Counted from the first letter of the stretch, positions 17,518-26,812 are shown. The stretch is 64,000 nt of DNA from Microvirga sp. VF16 (GCF_016864375.1 NZ_CP069354.1:4857501-4921500), one strand, 5' to 3'. Numbers and translations are program-made. The notes: generated by a model from the letters alone, not told the origin.

Positions 17518-17768
17518 ATTTGCCCCAACGAAAAATTGTTATTAAGTTGCAATTCTCATTCCATGTATCGATATAAAGTACCTTACGTCAAGGAAATTGA
17601 TTGCCTGAACGGCATGGCGGTCCAAGGTAGCTCCAAATCGGTCATTGGCGCCCCCTCACCTCTTCTTGAAGCTCCGCGCGCAATTGACCGCTGGTCACTG
17701 GACCCTTCCGTGCTAGCTTCCCGTTAGGGGGGTTATCTGCACGTATCGTGCAGAGGGAGAGTTTTGGC

Positions 17769-20366
17769 ATGAGCGACGGCCCGAACCCGACGCCTGGGCG
17801 CAGCCCGCTGAACCAACGGTTCGGGCGCCTGGTTGCTCATGCGCGCTGGTCCCTCTGGTGGGAGGAGGCCTGGCCCCGGCTCTGGCTGCCCTTCGCCATC
17901 GTCCTCTTGTTCTTCACCCTGTCCTGGCTCGGCCTCTGGCTCGACACTCCGCCCCTGTGGCGCACGATTGGCTTAGGCCTGTTCACGGCGGCCTTTCTAC
18001 TCTCGCTCTGGCCTCTTATCCGCCTGCGCATGCCCAGCCGGACTCGCGCCCTCGACCGGCTCGACCGGGAGACGGGTCTGAGTCACGGTCCGGCCCGCGT
18101 TCTCGACGATACGCTCGCCCTCGGCGCCACGGATCCCGGCACGAAGGCGCTCTGGGCGCTTCATCGCAAGCGCGCGGAAGAAGCCGTCAGCCGCATGCGC
18201 GTCGGACTGCCGCAGCCCAACATGGCGAGGCGCGACCGTTACGCCTTGCGGGCCGCAGGGTTACTCGCGCTTGTAACGAGTGCCTTCGTGGCGGGACCCG
18301 AGATCGGCTCACGGCTCGCCGCAGCCTTCGACTGGCGCAAGATCGAGACCGCCTCGCCGTCCTTCCGCATCGATGGCTGGATCGATCCGCCCCTTTATAC
18401 CCGCACGCCCCCCCTCATGATCGATCTCGCACGCGGACAAAACTTACGCGCGCCGATCCACTCGACGGTCGTCGTCCGGATCGCAGGCGAAGGCAGTGCC
18501 GAGGTCAAGCCGGGCCGGGGCCTGACCCCTCTGCCCCCCAAGGCCAATCAGCGCACCGACATGCGCGAGGAGCGCTACAAGCTCGACGGCTCCAGCGAAT
18601 TGACGGTCAGCACGGGCTTCGCCAACAGCGTCACCCTCACCATCGAGGCCATTCCCGACCGATTGCCCGAGATCGCCTTCACCACGCCGCCCGAGGTCAA
18701 TGCGCGCGGCACCTTCACCTTGAGCTACAAGGGCAAGGACGATTATGGCATCGCCTCGCTCGAAGGCATCGTCGAGAAGGCCGACAACAGCAAGGGGCGC
18801 TCCCTCGTGCCCGCTCCCCAGCTAACTCTCGCCCTTCCGAGCCATGAGGAGAACGCTCCGGACACGCGCTCCCCGGTCGATCTCACGAACCATGCCTGGG
18901 CCGGGGCTCCGGTGACGATCAGGCTCAAGGCCAAGGACGAGGCAGGCCAGGAGGCCTTGAGCGAGACGATTACCTTCACCCTGCCGCAGCGTCCCTTCGC
19001 CAATCCCCTCGCCAAGACCCTGGTCGAGCAGCGGCGCAATCTCGTGCTCGCCCCCGACGACCGCAAGCGCGTGCAGGTGGCGCTCGACGCGCTGCTGATC
19101 GCGCCGGAGGAATACACGCCGCAATGGGGCGTGTTCATGGGCCTGCGGGCCGGTGCGGAACGCCTGCGCGTCGCCAGGACGGACCAGGACCTTCTCGAGG
19201 TGGCTGAGTGGCTCTGGGCCATGGCGCTCCAGATCGAGGACGGTGGTCTGTCCGATGCGGAGCGGGAGTTGCGTGCGGCTCAGGAGCGCCTGAAGGAAGC
19301 CATGGACCGGGGTGCGACGGATGACGAGATCCGGAGGCTGATGGACGAGCTGCGGCAGGCGATGGACAAGTTCCTGCGCGAATTCGCCCAGCGCATGCAG
19401 CAGAACCAACAGTCGCAGGATCAGAACCAGCGCACGCCTCCGGACAGGATCATCTCGCAGGACGACCTCAACCGCATGCTGCGCCAGATGGAGGAGGCCA
19501 TGCGCCGCGGCGACATGGCCGAGGCCCAGCGCCTTCTCGATCAGCTGCGCAACATCCTCGAGAACCTGCAGACCGCTCAGCCCAACAACCGCATGACCGA
19601 TCCGCTCGGGCGCGAGATGAACCAGGCCATGCAGGATCTGGAGGACATGGCGCGCGAGCAGCAGAACCTGCGCGACGAGACGTTCCGCGACGGCCAGAAC
19701 CGGCGCATGCAGCAGGGCGATCGCCCCCGCCAGGGCCAGAGGCAGCAGGGCCAGCGCCAACAAGGGCAGCGTCAACAGGGCCAACAAGGCCAGCAGGGCG
19801 AGGGTCAGGAGCAGGCTGAAAACGGCCAGGGAGGCCAAGATCAGGATCCCTTGGGCTTGAAGCAGCGGCAGCAGGCTCTGCGGGAAAGGCTGGAAGAGTT
19901 GCAGCGGCGGATGCAGGGCATGGGCATGCAGGGCGAGCAGGGCCTCAGCGATGCCGAACAGGCCATGCGCGAGGCCGAAGGCGCGCTCGGCCAAGGCCAG
20001 GACGGACCTGCCGTTGATGCTCAAGGGAGAGCACTGGAAAACCTTCGTCGCGGCATGCAGGGCATGGCGCAGCAAATGCAGCAGATGCAGCAGGGCGACG
20101 GCCAGGGGAACGAACAGGCGGGTGACCAGCCGGGCCAAGGCAATCCGCAGGGCAATCAGCAGACGGGACAGCGCGACACAGATCCTCTGGGGCGGCCCAC
20201 ACGGAATCGGGACTATTCCGATGGGCGCGTGGAGGTGCCGAGCGCCAACCAATCCCCGGCCCAACGCGCGCAACGGATCTTGGAGGAATTGCGGCGCAAG
20301 CTGGGCGACCCCAGCCGGCCGCAGGAAGAGCTCGATTATTTCGAGCGGCTGCTGCGCCGGAACTGA
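17769..20366 (+). CDS. TIGR02302 family membrane protein (DUF4175)
   Basis: Protein of 865 residues typical of Rhizobiales TIGR02302/DUF4175 proteins of unknown role. Two membrane helices lie near residues 37-58 and 65-85 and a third near 160-180. A large periplasmic beta-rich region comes next. From about residue 490 there is a long charged helical region and a very Gln-rich low-complexity tract (RQQGQ/QQGQ units, about 650-690) with further Met/Gln segments. The start MSDGPNPTPG has AGGGAGA upstream; an in-frame start at 17748 is less likely. The family normally lies just after lysA, but here the RTX gene intervenes. Confidence 0.85.
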   Translation: MSDGPNPTPGRSPLNQRFGRLVAHARWSLWWEEAWPRLWLPFAIVLLFFTLSWLGLWLDTPPLWRTIGLGLFTAAFLLSLWPLIRLRMPSRTRALDRLDRETGLSHGPARVLDDTLALGATDPGTKALWALHRKRAEEAVSRMRVGLPQPNMARRDRYALRAAGLLALVTSAFVAGPEIGSRLAAAFDWRKIETASPSFRIDGWIDPPLYTRTPPLMIDLARGQNLRAPIHSTVVVRIAGEGSAEVKPGRGLTPLPPKANQRTDMREERYKLDGSSELTVSTGFANSVTLTIEAIPDRLPEIAFTTPPEVNARGTFTLSYKGKDDYGIASLEGIVEKADNSKGRSLVPAPQLTLALPSHEENAPDTRSPVDLTNHAWAGAPVTIRLKAKDEAGQEALSETITFTLPQRPFANPLAKTLVEQRRNLVLAPDDRKRVQVALDALLIAPEEYTPQWGVFMGLRAGAERLRVARTDQDLLEVAEWLWAMALQIEDGGLSDAERELRAAQERLKEAMDRGATDDEIRRLMDELRQAMDKFLREFAQRMQQNQQSQDQNQRTPPDRIISQDDLNRMLRQMEEAMRRGDMAEAQRLLDQLRNILENLQTAQPNNRMTDPLGREMNQAMQDLEDMAREQQNLRDETFRDGQNRRMQQGDRPRQGQRQQGQRQQGQRQQGQQGQQGEGQEQAENGQGGQDQDPLGLKQRQQALRERLEELQRRMQGMGMQGEQGLSDAEQAMREAEGALGQGQDGPAVDAQGRALENLRRGMQGMAQQMQQMQQGDGQGNEQAGDQPGQGNPQGNQQTGQRDTDPLGRPTRNRDYSDGRVEVPSANQSPAQRAQRILEELRRKLGDPSRPQEELDYFERLLRRN

Positions 20367-20440
20367 GGCCAAGGTAAACGGCCTCTTGCCTCGCCGTCGG
20401 GTTCGGGCCACGGTCGCCCGAACTTTTTGATGGAATCAAG

Positions 20441-20632
20441 ATGACGAATTTTGTCGATTTACTTGTGCCGATTGCGGTAGTCGCCGTCGCCTTCGTGCTG
20501 CTTTTGGGCCTGATCAACATGCTGCGCGGCGGCAATGCCAATCGGTCGCAGCATCTCATGAGACTGCGTGTTCTGCTTCAATTTGTGGCGATCATCATCA
20601 TCATGGGCGTCATCTGGTGGCGTGCTGCGTGA
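20441..20632 (+). CDS. twin-transmembrane / HIG1-like small membrane protein
   Basis: Protein of 63 residues with two hydrophobic helices (residues 7-29 and 44-60) around a basic loop NANRSQHLMRLRV. This is the pattern of alphaproteobacterial twin-transmembrane HIG1-type proteins, some of which associate with respiratory complexes. It lies 74 bases downstream of the TIGR02302 gene on the same strand. Function is inferred from the family only. Confidence 0.78.
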   Translation: MTNFVDLLVPIAVVAVAFVLLLGLINMLRGGNANRSQHLMRLRVLLQFVAIIIIMGVIWWRAA

Positions 20633-20692
20633 CGTATGGAGATGTGCGAAAACGCCGCCACTTGTCCACATGACGCACGGGGCATCTCCTTA

Positions 20693-20721
20693 TTGACACT
20701 TTTTCGCCACGGTTTGTATTA
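20693..20721 (+). promoter_or_regulatory. candidate promoter for the PagL-like gene
   Basis: TTGACA at 20693-20698, a 17-base spacer, then GTATTA at 20716-20721, about 65 bases upstream of the next start codon. The -35 box is perfect; the -10 box is only fair. Confidence 0.4.
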
Positions 20722-20786
20722 AGAGAACGTTAGCCATAACGGCATAGCCTGATGGCCTAAAGTTTTATTGAGTTACGGATCTCTTA

Positions 20787-21383
20787 ATGCGCATCAGTCC
20801 AGCCATAGGCTTGAGCCTTTTGGTCCTATTCGTGGGATCGACAGGTGTCCTAGGCTCCGACTTCAAGCGGCAAACGAATTCCTTCCAAGCTCCATCCCAA
20901 CCAAATTTCCTGTCAGAGTTCCGTTTTGGCTTGTCTGCTCAGGATCCCTGGGGTGCGGAAGGACGCGACGGCTCCGCCAATCTCACTGGCGAAATTCTTT
21001 TTGCAAAGCCGTTTACCGCCTCGGACCTTTTCACCAGCTATTTCATTCCCCGACCGCATGTGGGCGGCAGCCTGAATTTCGACAACCGGACGAGTTTCGC
21101 CTATGCGGGCCTGTCCTGGACCATCGACGTTACGCCCAATGTCTTCGTCGAAGGCAGCTTCGGCGGCGCGATCCATAACGGCAAGGATTCCTCGCATCCC
21201 CTCTCCGACCGCCAAGTCCTCGGCTGCTCGCCGCTGTTTCGCGAATCGGGCTCGGTGGGCGTGCGGCTCTCCGCCAATTGGAGCGTGATGGCGACCGTCG
21301 AGCATCTGACCGATGGCGGAACCTGCTCGGACGAGAATAGAGGCTTGACGAATGTTGGCGCACGGGTTGGGTATTCATTTTAA
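20787..21383 (+). CDS. acyloxyacyl hydrolase, PagL-like lipid A 3-O-deacylase
   Basis: Outer-membrane beta-barrel of 198 residues with an N-terminal signal peptide (MRISPAIGLSLLVLFVGSTG). The C-terminal VGYSF ends in the aromatic residue recognised by the BAM machinery. The PagL signature is visible as VEHLTDGGTC near residue 171 and ENRGLTNVGARVGYSF. The catalytic His is present, but the following Ser of PagL (H-x-S) is Thr here. Such enzymes remove the 3-O acyl chain from lipid A. Activity despite the Ser-to-Thr change is uncertain. Confidence 0.78.
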   Translation: MRISPAIGLSLLVLFVGSTGVLGSDFKRQTNSFQAPSQPNFLSEFRFGLSAQDPWGAEGRDGSANLTGEILFAKPFTASDLFTSYFIPRPHVGGSLNFDNRTSFAYAGLSWTIDVTPNVFVEGSFGGAIHNGKDSSHPLSDRQVLGCSPLFRESGSVGVRLSANWSVMATVEHLTDGGTCSDENRGLTNVGARVGYSF

Positions 21384-21407
21384 CTGAATCCAACCTTCAG
21401 GCCCGCC

Positions 21408-21983
21408 ATGGTCGTCCTCAACCGCATCTACACCCGCACCGGCGATAAGGGCACCACGGCATTGGCCGCCGGCGGGCGGCGCCCGAAATACGATCTTCGC
21501 ATCGAGGCCTACGGCACGGTGGACGAAACCAATGCCTGCATCGGGCTTGTCCGCCTTCACACGACAGGTCTCGAGATCGATGCGATGCTCGGCCGCATCC
21601 AGAACGATCTGTTCGATCTCGGCGCCGATCTCGCCACCGTCGAGACGGATAAGCCCCTGCCCTATGAGCCCCTGCGCATCACACAAGGACAGGTGGACCG
21701 TCTCGAGCAGGAGATCGACCGGCTCAATGCGGAGCTGTCCGTGTTACGCTCCTTCGTCCTCCCGGGTGGCACGCCTGCTGCTGCTGCACTCCATCTCGCC
21801 CGTACGGTTTGCCGTCGCGCGGAGCGCCATGTCGTCGAGCTGATGGAGAGGCCGAACGAAAAGGTGTCGCCAGAATCCGTGAAATACCTGAACCGCCTCT
21901 CCGATTTTCTCTTCGTCGCATCCCGTTACGTCAATGATAAGGGTGCGCTCGACGTCCTCTGGGTGCCGGGCCAGAACCGCTAA
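21408..21983 (+). CDS. cob(I)alamin adenosyltransferase, PduO type
   Basis: ATP:corrinoid adenosyltransferase of 191 residues that attaches the 5'-deoxyadenosyl group to cobalamin. The N-terminal ATP-binding segment RIYTRTGDKGTTALAAGG is followed by EAYGTVDETNACIG, and RTVCRRAERHVVEL lies in the C-terminal helix; all are PduO/MMAB signatures. The rhomboid gene begins 11 bases after it, so the pair is likely co-transcribed. No other cobalamin genes are nearby. Confidence 0.92.
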   Translation: MVVLNRIYTRTGDKGTTALAAGGRRPKYDLRIEAYGTVDETNACIGLVRLHTTGLEIDAMLGRIQNDLFDLGADLATVETDKPLPYEPLRITQGQVDRLEQEIDRLNAELSVLRSFVLPGGTPAAAALHLARTVCRRAERHVVELMERPNEKVSPESVKYLNRLSDFLFVASRYVNDKGALDVLWVPGQNR

Positions 21984-21994
21984 AGGAGCGGGCC

Positions 21995-22702
21995 ATGTTT
22001 TTGCCGCTTCATGATGGCGTTCCGCTCAAGAACATGAAGACGCCGTTCGCGACGCGGTTCCTGATCGGTATTTGCGTCATCGCCTATCTTTTCACCTTCT
22101 ACGGCCCTCTCGGCGAGGATTCCGTCGTCGGCGGCCTCGGACTCATTCCGTCGGTCCTGTTCGGTACGGAAGTGCTCCCCGAGGGCTATCCCTTCGTTCC
22201 GGTCGAACTGACACTGGCCACCAACATCTTCCTGCACGGCTCGCTGTTCCATCTCGTCGGCAACATGCTGTTCCTGTGGGTGTTCGGCGACAATGTGGAG
22301 GATGCCATGGGGCATCTCCGCTTCATTCTGTTCTTCCTACTCTGTGGGATGGCCGCAAGCCTCGCCCATGCCTTCATCACCACAGAGCCGCACCGCCCGC
22401 TGATCGGCGCATCCGGTAGCGTGTCGGGCGTGGTGGCGGCCTATCTCATCCTCTATCCGCGCGTGAAGATCTGGGGTCTGTTTCTGAAAGGCATCCCACT
22501 GCATCTGCCCGCGTATTGGGCGATCGGCTTCTGGTTCGTCCTGCAGTTCGCCTCGGCCTTCATCGGCGGCGATGACAGTGTGGGCTGGTTTGCCCATCTT
22601 GGCGGCTTTGCTGTCGGCGCGGCTCTCATCCCCCTCATGCGCCGCCGCTACGATCCTGTGCTCGCCCGCGTCCAGGCGCAGGAGCTGCGGACGCCGCATT
22701 GA
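21995..22702 (+). CDS. rhomboid family intramembrane serine protease
   Basis: Membrane protein of 235 residues with six predicted helices. The catalytic serine is S140 in GASGSVSG and the partner histidine is H202 in FAHLGGFAVG. Asn90 in HLVGNMLFLWVFG supports the oxyanion hole. Rhomboids cleave transmembrane substrates; the substrate here is unknown. The gene is preceded by AAAGGAG and the downstream flank carries a degenerate repeat copy. Confidence 0.92.
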   Translation: MFLPLHDGVPLKNMKTPFATRFLIGICVIAYLFTFYGPLGEDSVVGGLGLIPSVLFGTEVLPEGYPFVPVELTLATNIFLHGSLFHLVGNMLFLWVFGDNVEDAMGHLRFILFFLLCGMAASLAHAFITTEPHRPLIGASGSVSGVVAAYLILYPRVKIWGLFLKGIPLHLPAYWAIGFWFVLQFASAFIGGDDSVGWFAHLGGFAVGAALIPLMRRRYDPVLARVQAQELRTPH

Positions 22703-22720
22703 CAATCGGACATGACCGCT

Positions 22721-22771
22721 GAGCGCATCAAAGGGCCAAAAGTGCATTTCACTTTCGGGCCTGATGCTCTA
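22721..22771. repeat. dispersed palindromic repeat, degenerate copy C
   Basis: GAGCGCATCAAAGGGCCAAAAGTGC... CACTTTCGGGCCTGATGCTC is a decayed version of the hairpin part of copies A (8154-8199) and B (27989-28032), with mismatches in both arms. The GGAAAAGTGG half is missing. Confidence 0.65.
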
Positions 22772-22855
22772 GGTTCCCCTCCGCCTTTTTCCTATATGTC
22801 CGGAGGGCTGGTTTTCGGCCATATCCGGATCTGATCTTTTGGTGAGGACGGACGA

Positions 22856-23605
22856 ATGAAGCTTCTTGTGTGTGTGAAGCGGGTTGTGGACTTCAACGTG
22901 AAGATCCGGGTGAAGCCGGACGGGTCGGGCGTGGAACTGGCCAATATCAAGATGTCCATGAACCCCTTCGACGAGATCGCCGTCGAGGAGGCCGTGCGCC
23001 TGAAGGAGCAGGGCAAGGCCACCGAGATCGTCGCCGTCTCCATCGGCCCAAGCCAAGCCGGTGAAACGATCCGCACCGCGCTCGCCATGGGGGCCGACCG
23101 CGGCATCCTGGTCAAGACCGACGCCACCATCGAGCCGCTCGCCGTCGCCAAGATCCTGGCCAAGGTGGTCGAGCAGGAAAAGCCCGATCTCGTCATCCTG
23201 GGCAAGCAGGCCATCGATGACGATGCCAACCAGACCGGCCAGATGCTCGCCGCCCTGCTCGGCTGGCCGCAGGGCACGTTCGCCTTCAAGGTGAATGTGG
23301 GCGAAGGATCCATCGACGTCACCCGCGAGGTCGATGGCGGGTTGCAGACGGTGGGCCTGAAGCTGCCGGCCATCGTCACCACGGATCTGCGCCTCAACGA
23401 GCCGCGCTATGCCAGCTTGCCCAACATCATGAAGGCCAAGAAGAAGCCCCTCGACGAAACCTCGCCGGAGACGCTCGGTGTCGACGTGTCGCCGCGTCTG
23501 AAGGTGATCAAGACCGCCGAGCCCGGCGGCCGCAAGGCGGGCGTGAAGGTCGGCTCGGTGGCCGAACTCGTCCAGAAGCTGAAGACCGAAGCCGGCGTGC
23601 TCTAA
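22856..23605 (+). CDS. etfB: electron transfer flavoprotein beta subunit
   Basis: Beta subunit (249 residues) of the soluble FAD/AMP flavoprotein that takes electrons from acyl-CoA dehydrogenases and passes them to ETF-ubiquinone oxidoreductase. It begins MKLLVCVKRVVDFNVKIRVK. The AMP-binding stretch is near LGKQAIDDDANQTGQMLAALLG, and the recognition loop includes RLNEPRYASLPNIMKAKKKP. It lies 14 bases before etfA, so the two form one transcript. Confidence 0.95.
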   Translation: MKLLVCVKRVVDFNVKIRVKPDGSGVELANIKMSMNPFDEIAVEEAVRLKEQGKATEIVAVSIGPSQAGETIRTALAMGADRGILVKTDATIEPLAVAKILAKVVEQEKPDLVILGKQAIDDDANQTGQMLAALLGWPQGTFAFKVNVGEGSIDVTREVDGGLQTVGLKLPAIVTTDLRLNEPRYASLPNIMKAKKKPLDETSPETLGVDVSPRLKVIKTAEPGGRKAGVKVGSVAELVQKLKTEAGVL

Positions 23606-23619
23606 GGGAGACCAAGACG

Positions 23620-24564
23620 ATGACCACATTGCTGATGGCCGAGCACGACAACGCTCATCTCAAGGACGCCACCCACAAGGCCCTGTCTGCCGCGAAAGCC
23701 CTCGGGGCTCCGGTGCACGTGCTGGTCGCCGGCGCGAACGCCAAGGCCGCGGCGGAAGCCGCCGCCAAGCTGGAGGGTGTGGAGAAGGTGCTGCTCGCGG
23801 ACGCGACCGCTTACGAGCACCAGCTCGCCGAGCCGACCGCGGCTTTGATCGTGTCGCTGGCCTCCTCCTATGACGCCCTGGTGGCGCCGGCCACCACCAC
23901 CGGCAAGAACGTGATGCCGCGCGTCGCCGCCCTGCTCGACGTGATGCAGGTGTCCGACATCACCAAGGTGGTGGCACCCGACACCTTCGAGCGGCCGATC
24001 TATGCCGGCAATGCGATCCAGACCGTGCAGGCGACCGATGCCAAGAAAGTGATCACGGTGCGCACCGCCGCCTTCCCGGCGGCCGGCGAAGGCGGCTCCG
24101 CCGCCATCGAGACGGTGAACGCGGCGGAAGACCCGGGCGTGTCGAGCTTCAAGGGCGAAGAGATCGTGCAGAGCGACCGGCCCGAGCTGACCTCGGCGAA
24201 GATCATCATCTCGGGCGGCCGCTCGCTCGGAAGCTCCGAGAACTTCGCCAAATATATCGAGCCGATTGCCGACAAGCTCGGCGCGGCGATGGGCGCTTCG
24301 CGCGCGGCGGTCGATGCGGGCTATGCGCCGAATGACTGGCAGGTGGGCCAGACCGGCAAGGTGGTGGCGCCCGATCTCTACATCGCGGTGGGGATTTCAG
24401 GTGCCATTCAGCATCTGGCCGGCATGAAGGATTCCAAGGTGATCGTGGCGATCAACAAGGACGAGGAGGCCCCGATCTTCCAGGTGGCGGATTACGGCCT
24501 CGTCGGCGACCTCTTCACAATCCTTCCTGAACTCAAGGAGGAGTTGACCAAAGCCGGTCAATAA
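23620..24564 (+). CDS. etfA: electron transfer flavoprotein alpha subunit
   Basis: Alpha subunit of 314 residues that binds FAD in its C-terminal domain. SGAIQHLAGMKDSKVIVAIN and the preceding GQTGKVVAPDLYIAVGI are the FAD signature, and ISGGRSLGSSENF begins the domain near residue 196. It follows etfB by 14 bases and ends at a terminator. The next gene, a 3-hydroxyacyl-CoA dehydrogenase, fits the same fatty-acid or polyhydroxybutyrate metabolism. Confidence 0.95.
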   Translation: MTTLLMAEHDNAHLKDATHKALSAAKALGAPVHVLVAGANAKAAAEAAAKLEGVEKVLLADATAYEHQLAEPTAALIVSLASSYDALVAPATTTGKNVMPRVAALLDVMQVSDITKVVAPDTFERPIYAGNAIQTVQATDAKKVITVRTAAFPAAGEGGSAAIETVNAAEDPGVSSFKGEEIVQSDRPELTSAKIIISGGRSLGSSENFAKYIEPIADKLGAAMGASRAAVDAGYAPNDWQVGQTGKVVAPDLYIAVGISGAIQHLAGMKDSKVIVAINKDEEAPIFQVADYGLVGDLFTILPELKEELTKAGQ

Positions 24565-24583
24565 GGTCAGGAATAATGACGGA

Positions 24584-24613
24584 CCGGGCAGGTCTCCCTG
24601 CCCGGCCGCTTTT
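24584..24613 (+). terminator. intrinsic terminator after etfA
   Basis: CCGGGCAGG and CCTGCCCGG form a 9-bp stem with a TCTC loop, followed by CCGCTTTT, 20 bases after the etfA stop. Confidence 0.8.
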
Positions 24614-24639
24614 GACGATGGGATGCAGGCAGCAGATCA

Positions 24640-25521
24640 ATGGGCATAGAGATCAAAACGGTTGGCGTTGTCGGCGCCGGACAGATGGGCAGCGGCATTG
24701 CCCATGTCTGCTCGCTCGCTGGATTTAACGTCCGGCTCAACGATCTCTCGGAAGATCGGATCAATGCCGGGCTTGCCACGATCAACGGCAACATGGCGCG
24801 CCAGGTCTCCAAGGGCGCCATCTCGGATGCCGATCGACAGGCGGCGCTTGAGCGGATCAAGCCGGCCCGTACCTATGATGATCTGGCGACCTGCGATCTC
24901 GTCATCGAGGCTGCGACCGAAAACGAGGAAGTGAAGCGCAAGATCTTCAGCAACCTTAGCCCGTCGCTTCGCCCGGACGCACTGCTCGCCACCAACACGT
25001 CGTCGATCTCGATCACGCGTCTCGCCGCTTCTACTGACAGACCGGAGCGGTTCATCGGCATTCACTTCATGAACCCGGTGCCGGTGATGCAGCTCGTCGA
25101 GCTGATCCGTGGCATCGCCACCGAGGATCACACTTACGAATCCGCCAAGGAATTCATCGGCAAGCTCGGCAAGACCTCGACCGTTTCCGAGGATTTCCCG
25201 GCCTTCATCGTCAACCGCATCCTGCTGCCGATGATCAACGAGGCGATCTACACCCTCTATGAGGGAGTAGGCTCGGTGGAAGCCATTGACACGGCCATGC
25301 GGCTTGGCGCGAACCATCCCATGGGGCCGCTCCAGCTGGCAGATTTTATCGGTCTCGATACCTGCCTCTCGATCATGCAGGTGCTGCACGAAGGCCTCGC
25401 CGATTCCAAATACCGCCCCTGCCCGCTTCTCGTGAAGTACGTGGAAGCCGGCTGGCTCGGCCGGAAGACGAAGCGCGGCTTCTATGATTACCGCGGCGAG
25501 AAGCCGGTTCCGACCCGCTGA
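24640..25521 (+). CDS. 3-hydroxybutyryl-CoA dehydrogenase
   Basis: NAD(P)-dependent dehydrogenase of 293 residues that interconverts acetoacetyl-CoA and 3-hydroxybutyryl-CoA. The Rossmann motif is GAGQMGSGIAHVCS near residue 12. ATNTSSISIT and HFMNPVPVMQLVE carry the catalytic-region residues including His, and a C-terminal dimerisation domain ends in KRGFYDYRG. It sits just after the etfBA terminator on the same strand. HbdA/PaaH are both reasonable names, so no symbol is fixed. Confidence 0.92.
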   Translation: MGIEIKTVGVVGAGQMGSGIAHVCSLAGFNVRLNDLSEDRINAGLATINGNMARQVSKGAISDADRQAALERIKPARTYDDLATCDLVIEAATENEEVKRKIFSNLSPSLRPDALLATNTSSISITRLAASTDRPERFIGIHFMNPVPVMQLVELIRGIATEDHTYESAKEFIGKLGKTSTVSEDFPAFIVNRILLPMINEAIYTLYEGVGSVEAIDTAMRLGANHPMGPLQLADFIGLDTCLSIMQVLHEGLADSKYRPCPLLVKYVEAGWLGRKTKRGFYDYRGEKPVPTR

Positions 25522-25536
25522 CGGTCTGTTCTGGCC

Positions 25537-26055
25537 TCAGATCAGCCGCTTGAAGGCATCCGTGAAGAAGTAGGGGCCGAAGCTCCACAGGCCGGCCCAG
25601 AGCATGGCCCCAAGGGCATTCGCCACGACGAAATGATGCCAGGGCATTCCGACCGATCCGGCGATGAAGCCGTTCAACTGCCGCAGCACGACGATGAAAC
25701 GCGCCGTGAGGACCATGAAGAACCCCTTGGTCTTCGCCGTTTTCTCAAGGGTCGATAAGCGTTCCGGTGTCAGCCTCACCGCGGAGCCGAACCTGTGCAG
25801 CAAAGGCCTCCCGCCGAACCGGCCGATCAGATAACCCGTGCTGTCGCCGAGCACGGCGCCAAACCAGGCCGCCAGAAAGATGTGGCCGATCTCGAGATCG
25901 CCGCGCGTGGCCAGAAGTGAGGCCGCAATCAGCGCGCTCTCTCCGGGCAGAGGCGCCCCGAACGTCTCGAAGTAAAGAACGACGAGAAGAGCCCACACGC
26001 CATAGGTCGAGATGGCAGGTTCGACCCAGGCCAAGCCTTGCTGGAGAAAGCTCAT
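25537..26055 (-). CDS. DedA family (VTT domain) membrane protein
   Basis: Membrane protein of 172 residues in the DedA/SNARE-associated family, thought to be involved in lipid flipping and envelope homeostasis. Motifs include FETFGAPLPGESALIAAS near residue 29, the GDSTGYLIGRFGG loop, and RFIVVLRQLNGFIAGSVGM. The frame extends upstream to 26226, but MSFLQQGLAWVEP at 26055 gives the usual N-terminus. A second VTT protein is at 28577-29158. Confidence 0.87.
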   Translation of the reverse strand: MSFLQQGLAWVEPAISTYGVWALLVVLYFETFGAPLPGESALIAASLLATRGDLEIGHIFLAAWFGAVLGDSTGYLIGRFGGRPLLHRFGSAVRLTPERLSTLEKTAKTKGFFMVLTARFIVVLRQLNGFIAGSVGMPWHHFVVANALGAMLWAGLWSFGPYFFTDAFKRLI

Positions 26056-26214
26056 CGAAACACCCAAGTCTCCGGAGGTCGGCCTGATTTGCCCACATTG
26101 CACTTCCTGTGGGTGCGTCACAAACGTCGAAAGCCGGATCTTCACAACAGTGTCATACTGCCTATAGTCTAATCCGACGGGATACGACGCTTCTCTCATG
26201 GAAGAGGAGGTGAG

Positions 26215-26784
26215 GTGACGATACACGTCCAGCCTGTTGTGCGACCGGAGGCCTGCCCGGCCCTCGTTCTCAATGCCGATTACCGGCCGTTGAGCTATTA
26301 CCCCTTGTCCATCTGGTGCTGGCAGGATGCGATCAAGGCGGTGTTCCTGGACAGGGTCAACATCGTCTCGGAATACGACAAGGTCGTGCGAAGTCCGACC
26401 TTCGAGATCCGCCTTCCCTCGGTCATATCGCTCAAAACCTACGTCAAACCGTCACGTCACCCGGCCTTCACCCGCTTCAACGTCTTCCTGCGCGACCGCT
26501 TCAGTTGCCAATATTGCGGAGACCGCGAGGACCTTACCTTCGATCACGTCGTTCCCCGGTCCAAGGGCGGGCAGACCACTTGGGAAAACGTCGTCGCCGC
26601 CTGCGCGCCCTGCAACCTCCGCAAAGGGGACAAACTGCCCCGCGAGGTCGAGATGTGGCCCCGGCAGAGCCCCTTCGCCCCAACCGTTCACGACCTCCAC
26701 TCCAACGGCCGCCTCTTCCCGCCGAACTATCTCCACGACAGCTGGATGGACTATCTCTACTGGGACAGCGAGCTGGAGCCATAA
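26215..26784 (+). CDS. HNH endonuclease
   Basis: Protein of 189 residues with a C-terminal HNH domain near 100-150: the pairs CQYCG and CAPCNLRKG bind zinc, with catalytic DHVVPRSKGG between them and N in TWENVV. The N-terminal region (LVLNADYRPLSYYPLSIWCW) is the conserved partner domain of a widespread chromosomal HNH family of unknown role that is not phage-restricted. It starts with GTG at 26215 directly after AGAGGAGG. It is divergent from the DedA gene. Confidence 0.88.
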   Translation: MTIHVQPVVRPEACPALVLNADYRPLSYYPLSIWCWQDAIKAVFLDRVNIVSEYDKVVRSPTFEIRLPSVISLKTYVKPSRHPAFTRFNVFLRDRFSCQYCGDREDLTFDHVVPRSKGGQTTWENVVAACAPCNLRKGDKLPREVEMWPRQSPFAPTVHDLHSNGRLFPPNYLHDSWMDYLYWDSELEP

Positions 26785-26812
26785 AGCCCCCTTCCCGCCC
26801 AACCTCACCTCA

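Noticed and set aside
18822..20411. Long Leu/His-rich antisense frame over the TIGR02302 gene
   Set aside because: It is the complement of the Gln-rich repeat (CAG read as CTG), a compositional artefact.
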